Source: Vagococcus entomophilus (lineage in GTDB: Bacteria > Bacillota > Bacilli > Lactobacillales > Vagococcaceae). From it: a stretch of DNA of 64,000 nucleotides. Location of the stretch: NCBI RefSeq assembly GCF_003987595.1, contig NZ_NGJZ01000001.1, forward strand, positions 434,001 through 498,000, in the 5' to 3' direction. The notes beneath the pieces were generated by a model, which made no database searches, was not told the origin of the DNA, and was given only the letters and a program-made list of their open reading frames with translations. This document shows, piece after piece, positions 19,985 through 29,675 of this stretch; the first letter of the stretch is position 1, and the number at the start of each line of letters is the position of its first letter. Both the position numbers and the translations under genes were made by a program.

Positions 19985-20427
19985 TAGTTGTTAAAAAATA
20001 GATTTTGTTGAAGTATTTGCTCAAAAATAGCGAAAATCTCAGGATGCTTTTTTTTAATTGATATAATTTTTTGCTGCCTGGAAAGAAAACAATGAGAGCT
20101 TGTTCCTTGAGCACGTAATTCTTTTGTGTTTGTGTCGATGATTTCATACGAAATGGTAAGGCGAATCCCATTAAATTCAGTAATTTTTGGTAAAATATAA
20201 ACGGAATCGTTGTAATGTACCATACTTTTATAGGTACAAGTGACCTCAGTGACAGGAATCATGACTCCCTTTTTCTCCATGACGTTGTAACCAAAGTGTA
20301 ATTGATCAAGTAAATCCGATCTGGCTTCTTCAAACCAGCGAATGTAGTTTGAGTGATGAATAATTCCCATTTGATCTGTTTCATAATATTGTGCCAGATG
20401 AGTATAAGGAATTAGTGATTGAACCAT
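19984..20427 (-). CDS. Acyl-CoA thioesterase, 4HBT hot-dog fold (YbgC/FadM type)
   Basis: 147 residues. The N-terminal motif YYETDQMGIIHHSNYIRWFEEAR carries the Asp and Tyr/His residues typical of 4-hydroxybenzoyl-CoA thioesterase-like enzymes. It probably hydrolyses acyl-CoA or acyl-carrier thioesters; the substrate is unknown. A strong GGGAGGAAG precedes the ATG. It is the second gene of a minus-strand operon, 21 bases after the HD-domain gene. Confidence 0.88.
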   Translation of the reverse strand: MVQSLIPYTHLAQYYETDQMGIIHHSNYIRWFEEARSDLLDQLHFGYNVMEKKGVMIPVTEVTCTYKSMVHYNDSVYILPKITEFNGIRLTISYEIIDTNTKELRAQGTSSHCFLSRQQKIISIKKKHPEIFAIFEQILQQNLFFNN

Positions 20428-20448
20428 ATAATTCTTCCTCCCTAATCG

Positions 20449-21117
20449 TTATAACGAATCCAAATTCCATTCAGAGTTGAATTCTTCTAAAAACTCACAC
20501 ATAAATTGGTGCCTTTTTTCAGCTAACTTCTTAGCATGTGGAGTATTCATTAACTCCTTTAACAATAACAACTTTTCATGAAAATGATTGATAGCAGTAG
20601 TATTTTTCCGATATTCTGCTACAGAATGAATCGTACGTGGTTGAATTGAGGGATCATGGATTACATGTCCTTTCGCACCACCATAATAAAAGGTGCGCAC
20701 GATTCCCATTGCGCCAATCGCATCTAAACGGTCAGCATCTTGAACGATTTTCCCTTCTAAGCTAAGCGCTTTATTGGAAGCGGAAAAACGTTGTTTGAAT
20801 GAAATTCGTTCAATAATATCAAATATTTGTGTAATTTCTTGAGGAGTAAGGTTTTCACTAGATAAAAAATTTTTTAAGTTTTTTTTAGAAATAGTTACAT
20901 CTGAGACAAGTTTGTCATCAATAGTGTCATGCAAGTAAGCACCAGAGAGTGCAATAAATAGATTGGCAGCAGGTTCTGTTTGACAAATCTGCTTTGTTAA
21001 GGTGACCACACGTCTAATGTGTTCCATATCGTGTCCAGAAAGATCATGTGCCAAAATAGTAGCTGTGTATTCACGGATGGCAGATAACTGCTGTTGTTGT
21101 TGTCTTGATAGGGACAT
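20449..21117 (-). CDS. HD-domain phosphohydrolase
   Basis: 222 residues. Metal ligands of the HD superfamily are visible as the His in GHDMEHIRRV, the HD pair in GAYLHDTID and the distal Asp in VQDADRLDAIGAMG. Homologues (YpgQ/YedJ type) include nucleotide pyrophosphohydrolases; the substrate here is unknown. It opens a two-gene operon preceded by a 150-base leader with a terminator-like hairpin. Confidence 0.87.
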   Translation of the reverse strand: MSLSRQQQQQLSAIREYTATILAHDLSGHDMEHIRRVVTLTKQICQTEPAANLFIALSGAYLHDTIDDKLVSDVTISKKNLKNFLSSENLTPQEITQIFDIIERISFKQRFSASNKALSLEGKIVQDADRLDAIGAMGIVRTFYYGGAKGHVIHDPSIQPRTIHSVAEYRKNTTAINHFHEKLLLLKELMNTPHAKKLAEKRHQFMCEFLEEFNSEWNLDSL

Positions 21118-21310
21118 TGTCTAACATTCCTCTCCATTAGTTAAGTATAAAACAAAAAGAAACTTACTGTCTAAACAGTAAATTTCTTTTCTTGCGTCCC
21201 TTATCCAACCTTCCACAAAGTTATAACGGATAAGGGGGGAACTTTTCTAAAAAAGTTCAATCGACTCATCGCATATGTAAATTATAGCACAGTTTTTTCT
21301 TTCTGTCTTT
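21118..21310 (-). promoter_or_regulatory. Promoter and putative attenuator leader of the HD/thioesterase operon
   Basis: On the minus strand, TATAAT (complement of 21281-21286) with a weak AAGACA -35 (21304-21309) predicts a start near 21274. The leader contains a hairpin CCCTTATCC...GGATAAGGG (about 21197-21237). It also has a 13-bp stem with one mismatch (21158-21170 with 21175-21187) followed by five U. A terminator inside a 5' leader suggests conditional termination; I do not recognise a riboswitch class. Confidence 0.55.
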
Positions 21311-21423
21311 AGAAATAAGAAAAAACTTGGAGATCACGCTAGGAAAGTCAGGATTTAAAAATAAAATTAATCATTTTTATGCTATAATAAGCTATGACAT
21401 TCGAATAGAAGAGGAGCAAAAAA

Positions 21424-21918
21424 ATGATTGGTGTTAGTGCATGTCTGGCAGGAGTTGCTTGTCGCTATGATGGGAAAAGTCAAGAACAAAAAGTCTTAAA
21501 AAAACTTGTTGAAACTGGGCAGGCCATAATGGTTTGTCCTGAAGTTTTAGGAGGATTGCCAATTCCTCGAAAACCAGCAGAAATCATCGGTGGAGATGGT
21601 TTTGATGTTTGGAAGGGCACAGCACAGATATGGGAGTGTCAAGGTGAAGAAGTAACAGAAAGTTATAAAGCTGGCGCACGACTTGCTTATAAAATTTTGC
21701 AAGAAAAGCAAGTGACCACGCTGATTTTAAAAGAAAAAAGTCCTTCGTGTGGTAGTGGGATGATTTATGATGGGACATTTACAGGAAATAAAATAACTGG
21801 TGTAGGAGTGGCAACAGCTTACTTTATCAAAAAAGGATTAAAAATTTTTTCTGAAGAGCAGCTGACTCAAGAAGAAGATTTGTTGCGCGCGATTCTCTCT
21901 GAAGATGAAGGAATGTAA
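21424..21918 (+). CDS. DUF523 family protein (TudS-like, putative Fe-S)
   Basis: 164 residues. It has the DUF523 signatures SACLAGVACRYDG, VCPEVLGGLPIPR and LKEKSPSCGSG, whose conserved cysteines bind an iron-sulfur cluster in the characterised 2-thiouracil desulfurase TudS. Desulfidase activity on a thiolated base is therefore plausible, not shown. RBS GAGGAGC precedes the ATG. It stands 64 bases before ylxM. Confidence 0.85.
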   Translation: MIGVSACLAGVACRYDGKSQEQKVLKKLVETGQAIMVCPEVLGGLPIPRKPAEIIGGDGFDVWKGTAQIWECQGEEVTESYKAGARLAYKILQEKQVTTLILKEKSPSCGSGMIYDGTFTGNKITGVGVATAYFIKKGLKIFSEEQLTQEEDLLRAILSEDEGM

Positions 21919-21982
21919 GGTTACTATTGACTATTTTTAAATAAATAGGTAACCTATGAATGAATTAAAAGGAGGGATAAAA

Positions 21983-22321
21983 ATGGAGCTGAATAAAACA
22001 AATCGGATGAACGCCTTGTTTGAATTTTATTCCACCCTTTTAACCGAAAAACAAATGAATTATATGGAATTATACTATGCAGATGATTTTTCTTTGGGCG
22101 AAATTGCCGAGGAATATGATGTTAGTCGACAAGCTGTTTATGATAATATTCGACGAACAGAAAAAATTCTTGAAGACTACGAAAGAAAGTTACATCTGTA
22201 TTCTAATTATGTCGTACGAGGGGAATTGTTGGATCATATCAAGCACCATGTGAGCCAAACTTATCCCGATGACCAAACCATCATCAAAGCGCTAGATGCA
22301 ATCCAAGAAATTGAAGAATAG
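21983..22321 (+). CDS. ylxM: YlxM, SRP-associated DNA-binding-like protein
   Basis: 112 residues with a sigma-70-region-4-like helix-turn-helix ([23 protein letters not shown]). YlxM genes precede ffh across Firmicutes, and the product is thought to modulate the signal recognition particle. The start at 21983 has GGAGGG upstream. It ends 15 bases before ffh, so the two are co-transcribed. Confidence 0.92.
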   Translation: MELNKTNRMNALFEFYSTLLTEKQMNYMELYYADDFSLGEIAEEYDVSRQAVYDNIRRTEKILEDYERKLHLYSNYVVRGELLDHIKHHVSQTYPDDQTIIKALDAIQEIEE

Positions 22322-22336
22322 GGGATATGAGTAAAC

Positions 22337-23761
22337 ATGGCTTTTGAAAGTTTAACTGAACGACTACAATCAGCAATGAGCAAACTACGTAGAAAAGGAA
22401 AAGTTTCTGCATCTGATGTAAAAGAAATGATGCGAGAAATTCGCTTGGCATTGCTTGAAGCCGATGTCAATTTTAAAGTAGTCAAAGATTTTGTCAAACG
22501 TGTAAGTGATAGAGCAGTTGGGGTCGAAGTTTTAGAAAGCTTGACTCCAGCACAACAAATTGTCAAAATTGTAAACGAAGAATTAACTGCGACGCTTGGC
22601 TCAGATGTGGTGGCTCTGAATAAAGCACCGAAGATTCCTACAATTGTAATGATGGTGGGGCTCCAAGGGGCTGGTAAGACAACCTTTACTGGGAAGCTTG
22701 CGAATTACTTGAAAAAAAATGAGCAAGCACGCCCACTGATGATTGCAGGAGACGTTTATCGCCCTGCTGCGATTGACCAATTAAAAGTTTTAGGGCAGCA
22801 ATTAGATGTCCCTGTTTTTGATATGGGCACAGAAGTTAGTCCAGTCACAATTGTTGAAAAAGGGCTGGAACAAGCAAGAGCCAATAAAAATGATTTAGTT
22901 CTAATTGATACGGCAGGACGCTTGCATATTGATGATTTGTTGATGAACGAATTAAAAGAAATTAAAGAGTTAGCGAATCCAAATGATATTTTACTCGTTG
23001 TAGATGCGATGACAGGGCAAGATGCTGTAAATGTTGCAGAAAGCTTCAATGAGCAGTTAGATATTACGGGAGTTGTTGTGACGAAACTAGACGGAGATAC
23101 TCGTGGTGGTGCGGCACTTTCGATTCGTGCTGTGACAGGTAAACCTATCAAGTTTGTTGGTTCTGGTGAAAAGCTAACAGATTTAGAAATTTTCTATCCA
23201 GACCGTATGGCAAGCCGTATTCTGGGCATGGGCGATATGCTGACTCTTATCGAAAAAGCACAACAAGACTATGATGAGAAGAAAGCAGAAGAGCTTGCTC
23301 AAAAAATGAAAGAAAATAGTTTTGATTTTAATGATTTTATTGAACAGTTGGAACAAGTGATGAACATGGGACCTTTGGAGGATCTTGTCAAGATGATTCC
23401 AGGGATGAGTGGTGTTCCTGGACTAGATAATGTCAAGATGGATCCCAAAGATATCGAACGTAAAAAAGCAATGGTCTTTTCGATGACTCCGGCAGAGCGT
23501 GAAAATCCTGAATTGTTAAATCCAAGCCGAAGAAGAAGACTTGCTGCTGGTTCTGGGAACAGTGTTGTAGAAGTCAATCGGATGATCAAACAGTTTAATG
23601 AAGCCAAAAAAATGATGCATCAGATGTCGAAAGGAAATATGAACATTCCTGGAATGGATCAAATGTTTGGCACAGGCGTTAAAGGAAAACTTGGGAAAAT
23701 GGCGATGAATCGCATGATGAAGCAGAATAAAAAGAAAAAGAAGAAAAAGAAAAAGAAATAG
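22337..23761 (+). CDS. ffh: Signal recognition particle GTPase Ffh
   Basis: 474 residues. The N and G domains have GLQGAGKTT, DTAGR, TKLDGDTRGG and the DARGG-like loops. The methionine-rich M domain (MVFSMTPAERENPELLN, then a Met-rich tail) binds 4.5S RNA and signal peptides. The protein ends in an uninterrupted run of about ten lysines (AAA/AAG codons). It targets nascent membrane proteins to FtsY/SecYEG. Co-transcribed with ylxM. Confidence 0.97.
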   Translation: MAFESLTERLQSAMSKLRRKGKVSASDVKEMMREIRLALLEADVNFKVVKDFVKRVSDRAVGVEVLESLTPAQQIVKIVNEELTATLGSDVVALNKAPKIPTIVMMVGLQGAGKTTFTGKLANYLKKNEQARPLMIAGDVYRPAAIDQLKVLGQQLDVPVFDMGTEVSPVTIVEKGLEQARANKNDLVLIDTAGRLHIDDLLMNELKEIKELANPNDILLVVDAMTGQDAVNVAESFNEQLDITGVVVTKLDGDTRGGAALSIRAVTGKPIKFVGSGEKLTDLEIFYPDRMASRILGMGDMLTLIEKAQQDYDEKKAEELAQKMKENSFDFNDFIEQLEQVMNMGPLEDLVKMIPGMSGVPGLDNVKMDPKDIERKKAMVFSMTPAERENPELLNPSRRRRLAAGSGNSVVEVNRMIKQFNEAKKMMHQMSKGNMNIPGMDQMFGTGVKGKLGKMAMNRMMKQNKKKKKKKKKK

Positions 23762-23766
23762 TAGGG

Positions 23767-23796
23767 TGTAAAGAAAAAACACTTTACATCTTTTGA
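23767..23796 (+). terminator. Weak terminator after ffh
   Basis: TGTAAAG / CTTTACA hairpin with a short T stretch just before rpsP; the stem is only 7 bp, so read-through is likely. Confidence 0.45.
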
Positions 23797-23850
23797 CAAA
23801 GATGGTAAACTATTATTTGTGATTAATGAATATGGAGGTGTAAATAAAAC

Positions 23851-24126
23851 ATGGCAGTAAAAATCCGTTTGAAACGTATGGGTTCTAAAAAGAAACCTTT
23901 TTACCGTATTGTTGTAGCTGATTCTCGTTCTCCTCGTGATGGACGTTTTATCGAAACTGTAGGGACTTATAATCCATTATTGGACCCTGCAAAAGTCGAA
24001 TTAAAAGAAGATTTAGTTTTGGATTGGTTATCTAAAGGTGCGCAACCTTCTGATACTGTTCGTAACCTTCTTTCTAACGAAGGCGTTATGAAAAAATTCC
24101 ACGAAGCTAAATTCACAAAGAAATAA
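23851..24126 (+). CDS. rpsP: 30S ribosomal protein S16
   Basis: 91 residues, full length. The N-terminus [19 protein letters not shown] and the [13 protein letters not shown] segment are diagnostic. S16 stabilises the 30S body during assembly. A GGAGGTG site precedes the ATG. It starts the rpsP-khpA pair. Confidence 0.98.
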   Translation: MAVKIRLKRMGSKKKPFYRIVVADSRSPRDGRFIETVGTYNPLLDPAKVELKEDLVLDWLSKGAQPSDTVRNLLSNEGVMKKFHEAKFTKK

Positions 24127-24136
24127 GGTGTGACGC

Positions 24137-24403
24137 ATGACAGATGTGAAAGAGTTGGTCTTAGCCATTGTTCTTCCGCTTGTCAATCGTCCGGAACAGG
24201 TCACTTTGTCTGTGGAAGAGTCGCATGACTTTTTTGAATACAATTTGCACCTAGCTCCCGAGGATATTGGTCGTGTAATAGGAAAGCAAGGAAGAATTAT
24301 TAAAGCAATTCGTACCATTGTTTATAGTGTGAAGTCTTCACATCCTAAAAAAGTACGTTTAAATATTTTAGAGGAGCATGAAAAAAGCAGTGAGACAATC
24401 TAA
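24137..24403 (+). CDS. khpA: KH-domain RNA-binding protein KhpA (YlqC)
   Basis: 88 residues with a single KH domain; the GxxG loop is in DIGRVIGKQGRIIKAIR. KhpA works with KhpB/EloR in RNA binding and cell elongation control in streptococci and relatives. It starts 10 bases after rpsP, and its stop codon lies inside the terminator stem. Confidence 0.95.
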   Translation: MTDVKELVLAIVLPLVNRPEQVTLSVEESHDFFEYNLHLAPEDIGRVIGKQGRIIKAIRTIVYSVKSSHPKKVRLNILEEHEKSSETI

Positions 24404-24420
24404 TTGTTTCACTGCTTTTT
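24382..24420 (+). terminator. Terminator overlapping khpA stop
   Basis: 18-bp stem (24382-24399 with 24403-24420) ending in T; the left arm includes the last khpA codons. Confidence 0.88.
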
Positions 24421-24510
24421 CTTTTTTTGCGGGTGCTTTGTGAAGGAAGCTAGCATCTTAATTTAGTGCATGGTAAACTAAAGAAAACTAGATAGGAATG
24501 AGGAAAAATC

Positions 24511-25035
24511 TTGACAAACTATTTTAATGTAGGAAAAATTGTGAACACGCAAGGAATCAAAGGGGAAGTTCGGGTCATCTCTATTACAGATTTTCCAGAA
24601 AAACGGTATAAAAAAGGTCACGTTCTCTACCTTTTTCAAGAGCATAAAGAGCCAATTACCCTAACAATTGCCACACATAGAAAGCATAAAAATTTTGATA
24701 TTCTAAGTTTTGAGGGCCATCCAACCATCAATGATGTTGAAAAATATCGAGAAGGTGTTTTAAAAATTCCAGAAACTGATATGGGAGAGTTAGAAGAGAA
24801 TACCTATTATTATCACCAAATTATTGGTCTAACAGTAGTGGAAAAAACAGGCGAGGTTTTAGGGAAAATTAAAGAAATTCTGTCTCCAGGAGCCAATGAT
24901 GTATGGGTGGTACAACGCGAAAATGCTAAGGATATTTATCTTCCTTATATTGAATCTGTAGTTCTTTCGGTTGATTTGGCTGATAAAAAAGTAGTAGTTG
25001 AAATTCCGGAAGGCTTGATTGATGATGAAAATTGA
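24511..25035 (+). CDS. rimM: Ribosome maturation factor RimM
   Basis: 174 residues. N-terminal [18 protein letters not shown] and C-terminal PRC-barrel segment [10 protein letters not shown] plus [12 protein letters not shown] are typical. RimM binds S19 and helps mature the 30S head. The start is TTG with GAGGA upstream; no ATG or GTG alternative fits the conserved N-terminus. It overlaps trmD by 14 bases. Confidence 0.95.
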   Translation: MTNYFNVGKIVNTQGIKGEVRVISITDFPEKRYKKGHVLYLFQEHKEPITLTIATHRKHKNFDILSFEGHPTINDVEKYREGVLKIPETDMGELEENTYYYHQIIGLTVVEKTGEVLGKIKEILSPGANDVWVVQRENAKDIYLPYIESVVLSVDLADKKVVVEIPEGLIDDEN

Positions 25036-25762
25036 TGTTTTAACTCTTTTTCCAAGAATGTTTGAAGGTCCTTTGACAGAATCAATCATAGGCAAAGCAG
25101 TTGAAAAAAAAGTGTTGGATATAGAAGTGACAAATTTTCGGGATTTTTCAGATCACAAACATAAAGCAGTAGACGACTATCCTTACGGTGGAGGTGCCGG
25201 GATGTTGCTCAAGGTACAACCCATTGAAGCAGCGCTAGAACATGTTTTTGAAAAATCGGATAGAAAGAAATCGAGGGTGGTTTTACTAGATCCTGCAGGG
25301 GAAAAATTTGATCAAAAAGTAGCAGAAGAATTTGCTCAAGAAGAACATTTAGTCTTTATTTGTGGTCATTACGAAGGATATGATGAAAGAATAAGACAAT
25401 ATGTAACAGATGAAATTTCTTTAGGGGACTACGTTTTGACAGGGGGCGAGCTAGGTGCCATGGTCATGATTGACGCCACAGTTCGTTTGCTACCAGATGT
25501 ATTAGGCAATAAGCAGTCAGCGCTATCAGACTCTCATTCTACTGGTTTGTTAGAGCATCCTCAATATACACGACCAGCTGATTACAAAGGAATGAAAGTC
25601 CCAGAAGTGTTAACTAATGGAAACCATAAGTTGATTGAAGAATGGCAACTAAAAGAATCACTTAGAAGAACCTATTTAAGACGTCCAGAAATGTTAGGCA
25701 ATATTGAACAAACTGCTGACATACAGAAGTTACTAAATGAAATTAAAGAAGAAGAGGAATAA
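25022..25762 (+). CDS. trmD: tRNA (guanine-37 N1) methyltransferase TrmD
   Basis: 246 residues. The SPOUT trefoil-knot motifs are [33 protein letters not shown] and [12 protein letters not shown]. It methylates G37 of tRNAs reading CNN codons and prevents frameshifting. The start overlaps rimM; ATG 25022 has GGAAGG eight bases upstream, and the next ATG (25025) is also possible. Confidence 0.96.
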   Translation: MMKIDVLTLFPRMFEGPLTESIIGKAVEKKVLDIEVTNFRDFSDHKHKAVDDYPYGGGAGMLLKVQPIEAALEHVFEKSDRKKSRVVLLDPAGEKFDQKVAEEFAQEEHLVFICGHYEGYDERIRQYVTDEISLGDYVLTGGELGAMVMIDATVRLLPDVLGNKQSALSDSHSTGLLEHPQYTRPADYKGMKVPEVLTNGNHKLIEEWQLKESLRRTYLRRPEMLGNIEQTADIQKLLNEIKEEEE

Positions 25763-25838
25763 AAGCCAATCATTCGCCTTTTTATGAGTTATATAATATA
25801 ATTAGTCTATAAATTATGAACAAGAAGGTGAAAGAAAC

Positions 25839-26129
25839 ATGGAGCTTTTATGGTATGCAATAATTGGTGTAATCTCTTTTCTTTTCATCAATGCGATTTA
25901 TTTTATTCTAAGAAGATTTAGTCAATATTCTTTCAGATATTGTGGAGCCATAATTCTAATCACCAGTTTAGTTTGTATGCTTTTATTTGGGGTCGGGATT
26001 TACAACTATAATCTACGAATATTAGCTTACTTTGTCGTCTCAGCAGCCATTATATCAGGATTTTTAGCGGGCGTGATAGAGTGGTTGCTCGTGAGTATTT
26101 ATTTAGAAATAAGAATACATAAAGTTTAG
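25839..26129 (+). CDS. Small membrane protein of unknown function
   Basis: 96 residues with three hydrophobic helices (about residues 3-24, 36-55, 61-90) and few charged residues. An AAGGTG site precedes the ATG. I recognise no family. It follows trmD by 76 bases, which contain a possible TATAAT (25793-25798), so it may have its own promoter. Confidence 0.65.
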   Translation: MELLWYAIIGVISFLFINAIYFILRRFSQYSFRYCGAIILITSLVCMLLFGVGIYNYNLRILAYFVVSAAIISGFLAGVIEWLLVSIYLEIRIHKV

Positions 26130-26220
26130 GGAATTTGAACGAAAATCTTGAGAGAAATGTGCTAGAATTGTTGAGATTAAAGTAGAGAGTGGCATACATC
26201 CTTACCAAAATTATTGATTA

Positions 26221-26256
26221 AAAAATTGTATTCCAATGAGGAATACAATTTTTTTT
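26221..26256 (+). terminator. Rho-independent terminator
   Basis: 14-bp stem AAAAATTGTATTCC / GGAATACAATTTTT with T run, downstream of the small membrane-protein gene. Confidence 0.88.
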
Positions 26257-26304
26257 ACAATAACAAGTATATGGTACAATATAATAATTAGAATGAAAGA
26301 ACAA

Positions 26305-26330
26305 CAAAAAAGAGCGGTCTTCACCACTCT
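26305..26330 (-). terminator. Terminator of the DUF1827 gene
   Basis: On the minus strand an 8-bp stem (26323-26330 with 26311-26318, one G-U pair) is followed by six U. Confidence 0.75.
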
Positions 26331-26381
26331 ATAAAACTTATTTTTTACCTTAAATCATTCAAAAAAGAAACGTTTTTTTAC

Positions 26382-26666
26382 TCATTTTTTTGGGATAGAT
26401 ATTTCGACCAATTTGTCCGTTTCAATTAATTCGCATGCATCTCTATCTAGTGGATGAGCCGTGAGATGTTCCATTACAGTGTTAATTTCTTCAGGCGTGA
26501 TGGAGCGTTGTTTGTTAATTAAAGCGATTTCATCATGCTTTGGAGAAATTGTGTAAATAACAGTTGTGTTGCCTAGACTATAAACGCGTACTTGTTGCGC
26601 ATCTGTATTGTCTAGTTGGCTACGAACAAGGCTTGAATGACTATTTGTCACATCAATTAATTTCAT
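26382..26666 (-). CDS. DUF1827 family protein
   Basis: 94 residues, soluble. The N-terminus KLIDVTNSHSSLVRSQLDNTD and overall length fit the DUF1827 family, which I recall near clpE in Lactobacillales. Function unknown. An AGGTG site precedes the ATG. It lies downstream of clpE on the same strand, but a clpE terminator and a TATAAT-like -10 between them suggest separate transcription. Confidence 0.7.
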   Translation of the reverse strand: MKLIDVTNSHSSLVRSQLDNTDAQQVRVYSLGNTTVIYTISPKHDEIALINKQRSITPEEINTVMEHLTAHPLDRDACELIETDKLVEISIPKK

Positions 26667-26797
26667 AAAAACACCTAGCTTTCATATTTCATATTATCTG
26701 ATTCTTTTATTAATTATAATCTTTTTTTAATGAAAAGGGTAGGAATAACACTTGAAAAGCTTGGAGAATTCCCTAATTTATTTGGTTGGAAAAGAAG

Positions 26798-26833
26798 AAA
26801 AACGCGTGCGTCTCCAATAATGGAAACACACGC
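26798..26833 (-). terminator. clpE terminator
   Basis: 12-bp stem with two G-U pairs (26822-26833 with 26804-26815) followed by a U run on the minus strand. Confidence 0.82.
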
Positions 26834-26858
26834 TTAGAAAGTTGGATTTAGTTGCTCA

Positions 26859-29057
26859 TCAAGCATCTTTTTCTTGTTTTTTTTCTTTTACAACAATCTG
26901 TCCAGTAGAGTCAAGAGTGGCAACCAGTGTTTTGGTTTGAGGATGTTCCAAATAGTAATCTGCAATTTGGTCCTCAATTTGTTCTTGTAAAACTCTTCTT
27001 AGTGGTCTGGCCCCCATCTCTGGTTGATAGCCAATCTCAACTAGTTTTTCTTTGACATTTTGATTTACCTCAATGTGAATTTGCTGTCCACTTAACATAT
27101 TGTTGACATCTTCGATTAGTAGATTGATAATCTCAAGTAAATCTGTTTTTGATAGAGAATTAAACTCAATGATACTGTCAAAACGGTTCAAAAATTCTGG
27201 TTTAAAAAACTGTTTTAATTTTCCTAAGACGGAATGTGTTTTCCCGTCTCGAATCGCACCAAATCCAACATTAGCATCTGTATTTCCACTACCTGCATTG
27301 CTTGTCATGATGATAATTGTATCTTTAAAGCTAACCGTTCGACCTTTAGCATCTGTTAGTCGGCCATCATCTAATATTTGCAAGAACATATGCAAAACAT
27401 CTGGATGGGCTTTTTCGATTTCATCAAGTAAAACTAAGGAATAAGGATTTCTACGGACCTTTTCTGTTAATTGACCAGCCTCGTCATAGCCGATATAGCC
27501 AGGAGGTGAGCCAATGAGTTTAGCAATACTATGTTTTTCCATGTACTCACTCATATCAAAACGAATCATTGATTCATTTGACCCGAAAAGTTCAAGTGCA
27601 AGTTGCTTGGCTAATTCGGTTTTTCCCACTCCGGTTGGTCCAACAAATAAAAAAGAGGCGATGGGGCGATTTTTTTTATTGAGACCAATGCGGTTTCTTC
27701 GAATAGCACGTGAAACTTTATCCACTGCATCGTCTTGCCCGATAACATGTTTTTCTAAATCAATAGCTAGATTTTTAAGTTGTGTTTGCTCTTTTTCTTT
27801 TAGTTCTCCAACTGGAATATTGGTTTTTTGTTCAATTGCCTGCTCAATACTTTTTTCGGTAATAATAGGCGTATCTTCACTTGAAACTTTTTTTTCTTTT
27901 AACACATTTAGTTTATTAATTTTGTCACGATAATAAGCAGCTTTTTCAAAATCTTCCTCTTGTGACGCACGTTGTTTTTCTTTTTCAGCTTCTACTAATT
28001 TTTCTTCCAACAATTTCGGGTCAACTGCTTGGATGGTAAGGTTCTTTTTAGAACCAGTTTCATCTAGAAGGTCAATTGCTTTATCTGGAAGGTAGCGATC
28101 TTGAATATACCGATCTGACAATTTAGCAGCAGCTTCAATTGCCTCATCTGTATATTTTACATGGTGATACGCTTCGTATTTTTCTTGAATTCCTTTTAGG
28201 ATAATCACGGTTTCTGCAACAGAAGGCTCATCCACCTGAACAGGTTGTAAGCGACGTTCTAAAGCTGCATCTTTTTCGATGAGTCGGTACTCATTTAAAG
28301 TAGTTGCACCAACTAGTTGCAATTCCCCTCTAGCTAGAGCAGGTTTTAAAATATTGCCTGCATCTAAGTTGCCCTCACCAGTGGTACCGGCGCCCACTAA
28401 TTCGTGTACTTCATCGATGAAAAGAATAATTTGTGGATTGTTTTTAACTTCGGTCATCAATTGTTTCATTCGTTCTTCAAACTGCCCACGAATCCCAGTT
28501 CCTTGAACAAGAGAAACGACATCTAAGCGAATGACTTCTTTGTTTAATAATTTTTGTGGAACATCACCGTCTACAATTTTTTGAGCCAGACCCTCTACAA
28601 CAGCAGTTTTCCCAACACCGGGTTCCCCAATTAAAACAGGATTATTTTTGGTTCTCCGATTTAAAATTTCGATGACTCTTTGGATTTCTTGATCCCGTCC
28701 AATTACAGGGTCAATTTTCCCTTTTTTCGCACTATCAGTGATATTGATCCCGAACTCTGCTAAAAGAGATTGGTTATTTTGTGGTGGGCGTGGGGGCTGG
28801 TCACCTTCTCTGCCAAATGAAGGCGGGGTTTGTTGTGATTGTCCTTGATTTAAATTTAGTTGTTGCGCTAATGAACGAAATAAATCATCTATCGAACCTG
28901 AATTGTCTTGATTTTTTGGTGAAATACTATTTTTCATTTGTTGAGTTTTTAAAGTTTGATAGCAATCTTGACAATAATCGATTTGCCGTCTTTCTCCATT
29001 TACATTTGCATACAGATGAATTGTCGCTTCTTTATTTTGACATCTTTGACAAAGCAT
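26859..29057 (-). CDS. clpE: ATP-dependent Clp protease ATPase subunit ClpE
   Basis: 732 residues. The N-terminal zinc finger (MLCQRCQ...YCQDCYQ, two CxxC pairs) identifies ClpE. Two AAA+ modules follow, with GEPGVGKT and GPTGVGKT Walker A motifs, separated by a short UVR-like middle segment ([17 protein letters not shown]). ClpE unfolds substrates for ClpP under heat and other stress. The start is ATG 29057, spaced from AAAGGATG; the TTG-initiated longer reading would contain that site. A CtsR-type operator precedes it. Confidence 0.95.
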   Translation of the reverse strand: MLCQRCQNKEATIHLYANVNGERRQIDYCQDCYQTLKTQQMKNSISPKNQDNSGSIDDLFRSLAQQLNLNQGQSQQTPPSFGREGDQPPRPPQNNQSLLAEFGINITDSAKKGKIDPVIGRDQEIQRVIEILNRRTKNNPVLIGEPGVGKTAVVEGLAQKIVDGDVPQKLLNKEVIRLDVVSLVQGTGIRGQFEERMKQLMTEVKNNPQIILFIDEVHELVGAGTTGEGNLDAGNILKPALARGELQLVGATTLNEYRLIEKDAALERRLQPVQVDEPSVAETVIILKGIQEKYEAYHHVKYTDEAIEAAAKLSDRYIQDRYLPDKAIDLLDETGSKKNLTIQAVDPKLLEEKLVEAEKEKQRASQEEDFEKAAYYRDKINKLNVLKEKKVSSEDTPIITEKSIEQAIEQKTNIPVGELKEKEQTQLKNLAIDLEKHVIGQDDAVDKVSRAIRRNRIGLNKKNRPIASFLFVGPTGVGKTELAKQLALELFGSNESMIRFDMSEYMEKHSIAKLIGSPPGYIGYDEAGQLTEKVRRNPYSLVLLDEIEKAHPDVLHMFLQILDDGRLTDAKGRTVSFKDTIIIMTSNAGSGNTDANVGFGAIRDGKTHSVLGKLKQFFKPEFLNRFDSIIEFNSLSKTDLLEIINLLIEDVNNMLSGQQIHIEVNQNVKEKLVEIGYQPEMGARPLRRVLQEQIEDQIADYYLEHPQTKTLVATLDSTGQIVVKEKKQEKDA

Positions 29058-29095
29058 ACGCACACATCCTTTCAACTTTAGTAATCAAAAATATT

Positions 29096-29148
29096 ATTGA
29101 CCATTTTTGACCATAAACTAATTATAGCATTTTTATAGGGAGAATCAA
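29096..29148 (-). promoter_or_regulatory. clpE promoter with CtsR operator
   Basis: On the minus strand TTGATT (29143-29148), 16 bases, TATAAT (29121-29126), then GGTCAAA-AAT-GGTCAAT (29112-29096) at the transcription start. The tandem heptads match the CtsR operator nearly perfectly. Confidence 0.9.
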
Positions 29149-29287
29149 GAAATGTGATTACAAAAATCAAGAACTGCGTCATGTTTCCTCAAATTGAAAT
29201 GAATGCTTAGAAACGGCTGTCTTTTTACCAAAAAACTTAGTGGAAAATTGAATAATACAAATTTAGAAAAAAACTAATATAAAACGG

Positions 29288-29316
29288 TTGTAAGAAATCA
29301 AAAAAAATGGTAATCT
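29288..29316 (+). promoter_or_regulatory. ptsHI promoter
   Basis: TTGTAA (29288-29293), 17-base spacer, TAATCT (29311-29316). It implies an untranslated leader of about 85 bases. The rest of the 350-base gap between clpE and ptsH shows nothing else I can support. Confidence 0.55.
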
Positions 29317-29408
29317 TTAAAATTGAAGGGGTTCCATTTATTAAATGAAAATTTAGCTTAATGCTTGGTAATCCTAAAACTAACCGAAAACAAAGGAGAA
29401 CGATTATT

Positions 29409-29675
29409 ATGGAAAAAAAAGATTTTCACATTATTGCAGATACAGGAATTCATGCTCGTCCAGCTACTTTATTAGTGCAAGCAGCAAGCAAATTTAATGC
29501 CGATGTTAACTTAGAATATAAAGGAAAATCTGTTAACTTAAAATCAATTATGGGTGTTATGTCTTTAGGAGTTGGCCAAGGTGCTGACGTAACAATTACT
29601 GCTGATGGCGCAGATGAAGCGGATGCACTTGCTGCAATTGCAGATACTATGGTTAAAGAAGGTTTGTCAGAATAA
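29409..29675 (+). CDS. ptsH: Phosphocarrier protein HPr
   Basis: 88 residues. The active-site histidine is in [12 protein letters not shown] (His15) and the regulatory serine in [11 protein letters not shown] (Ser46, target of HPr kinase). HPr relays phosphate from enzyme I to PTS permeases and, as HPr-Ser-P, co-activates CcpA. AAAGGAG precedes the ATG at 29409. Its stop overlaps the ptsI start (TAATG). Confidence 0.98.
   Translation: MEKKDFHIIADTGIHARPATLLVQAASKFNADVNLEYKGKSVNLKSIMGVMSLGVGQGADVTITADGADEADALAAIADTMVKEGLSE

Noticed and set aside
24511-24516. TTGACA at the rimM start read as a -35 promoter box
   Set aside because: It is the TTG start codon followed by ACA, with a ribosome binding site upstream and no -10 at the right distance.
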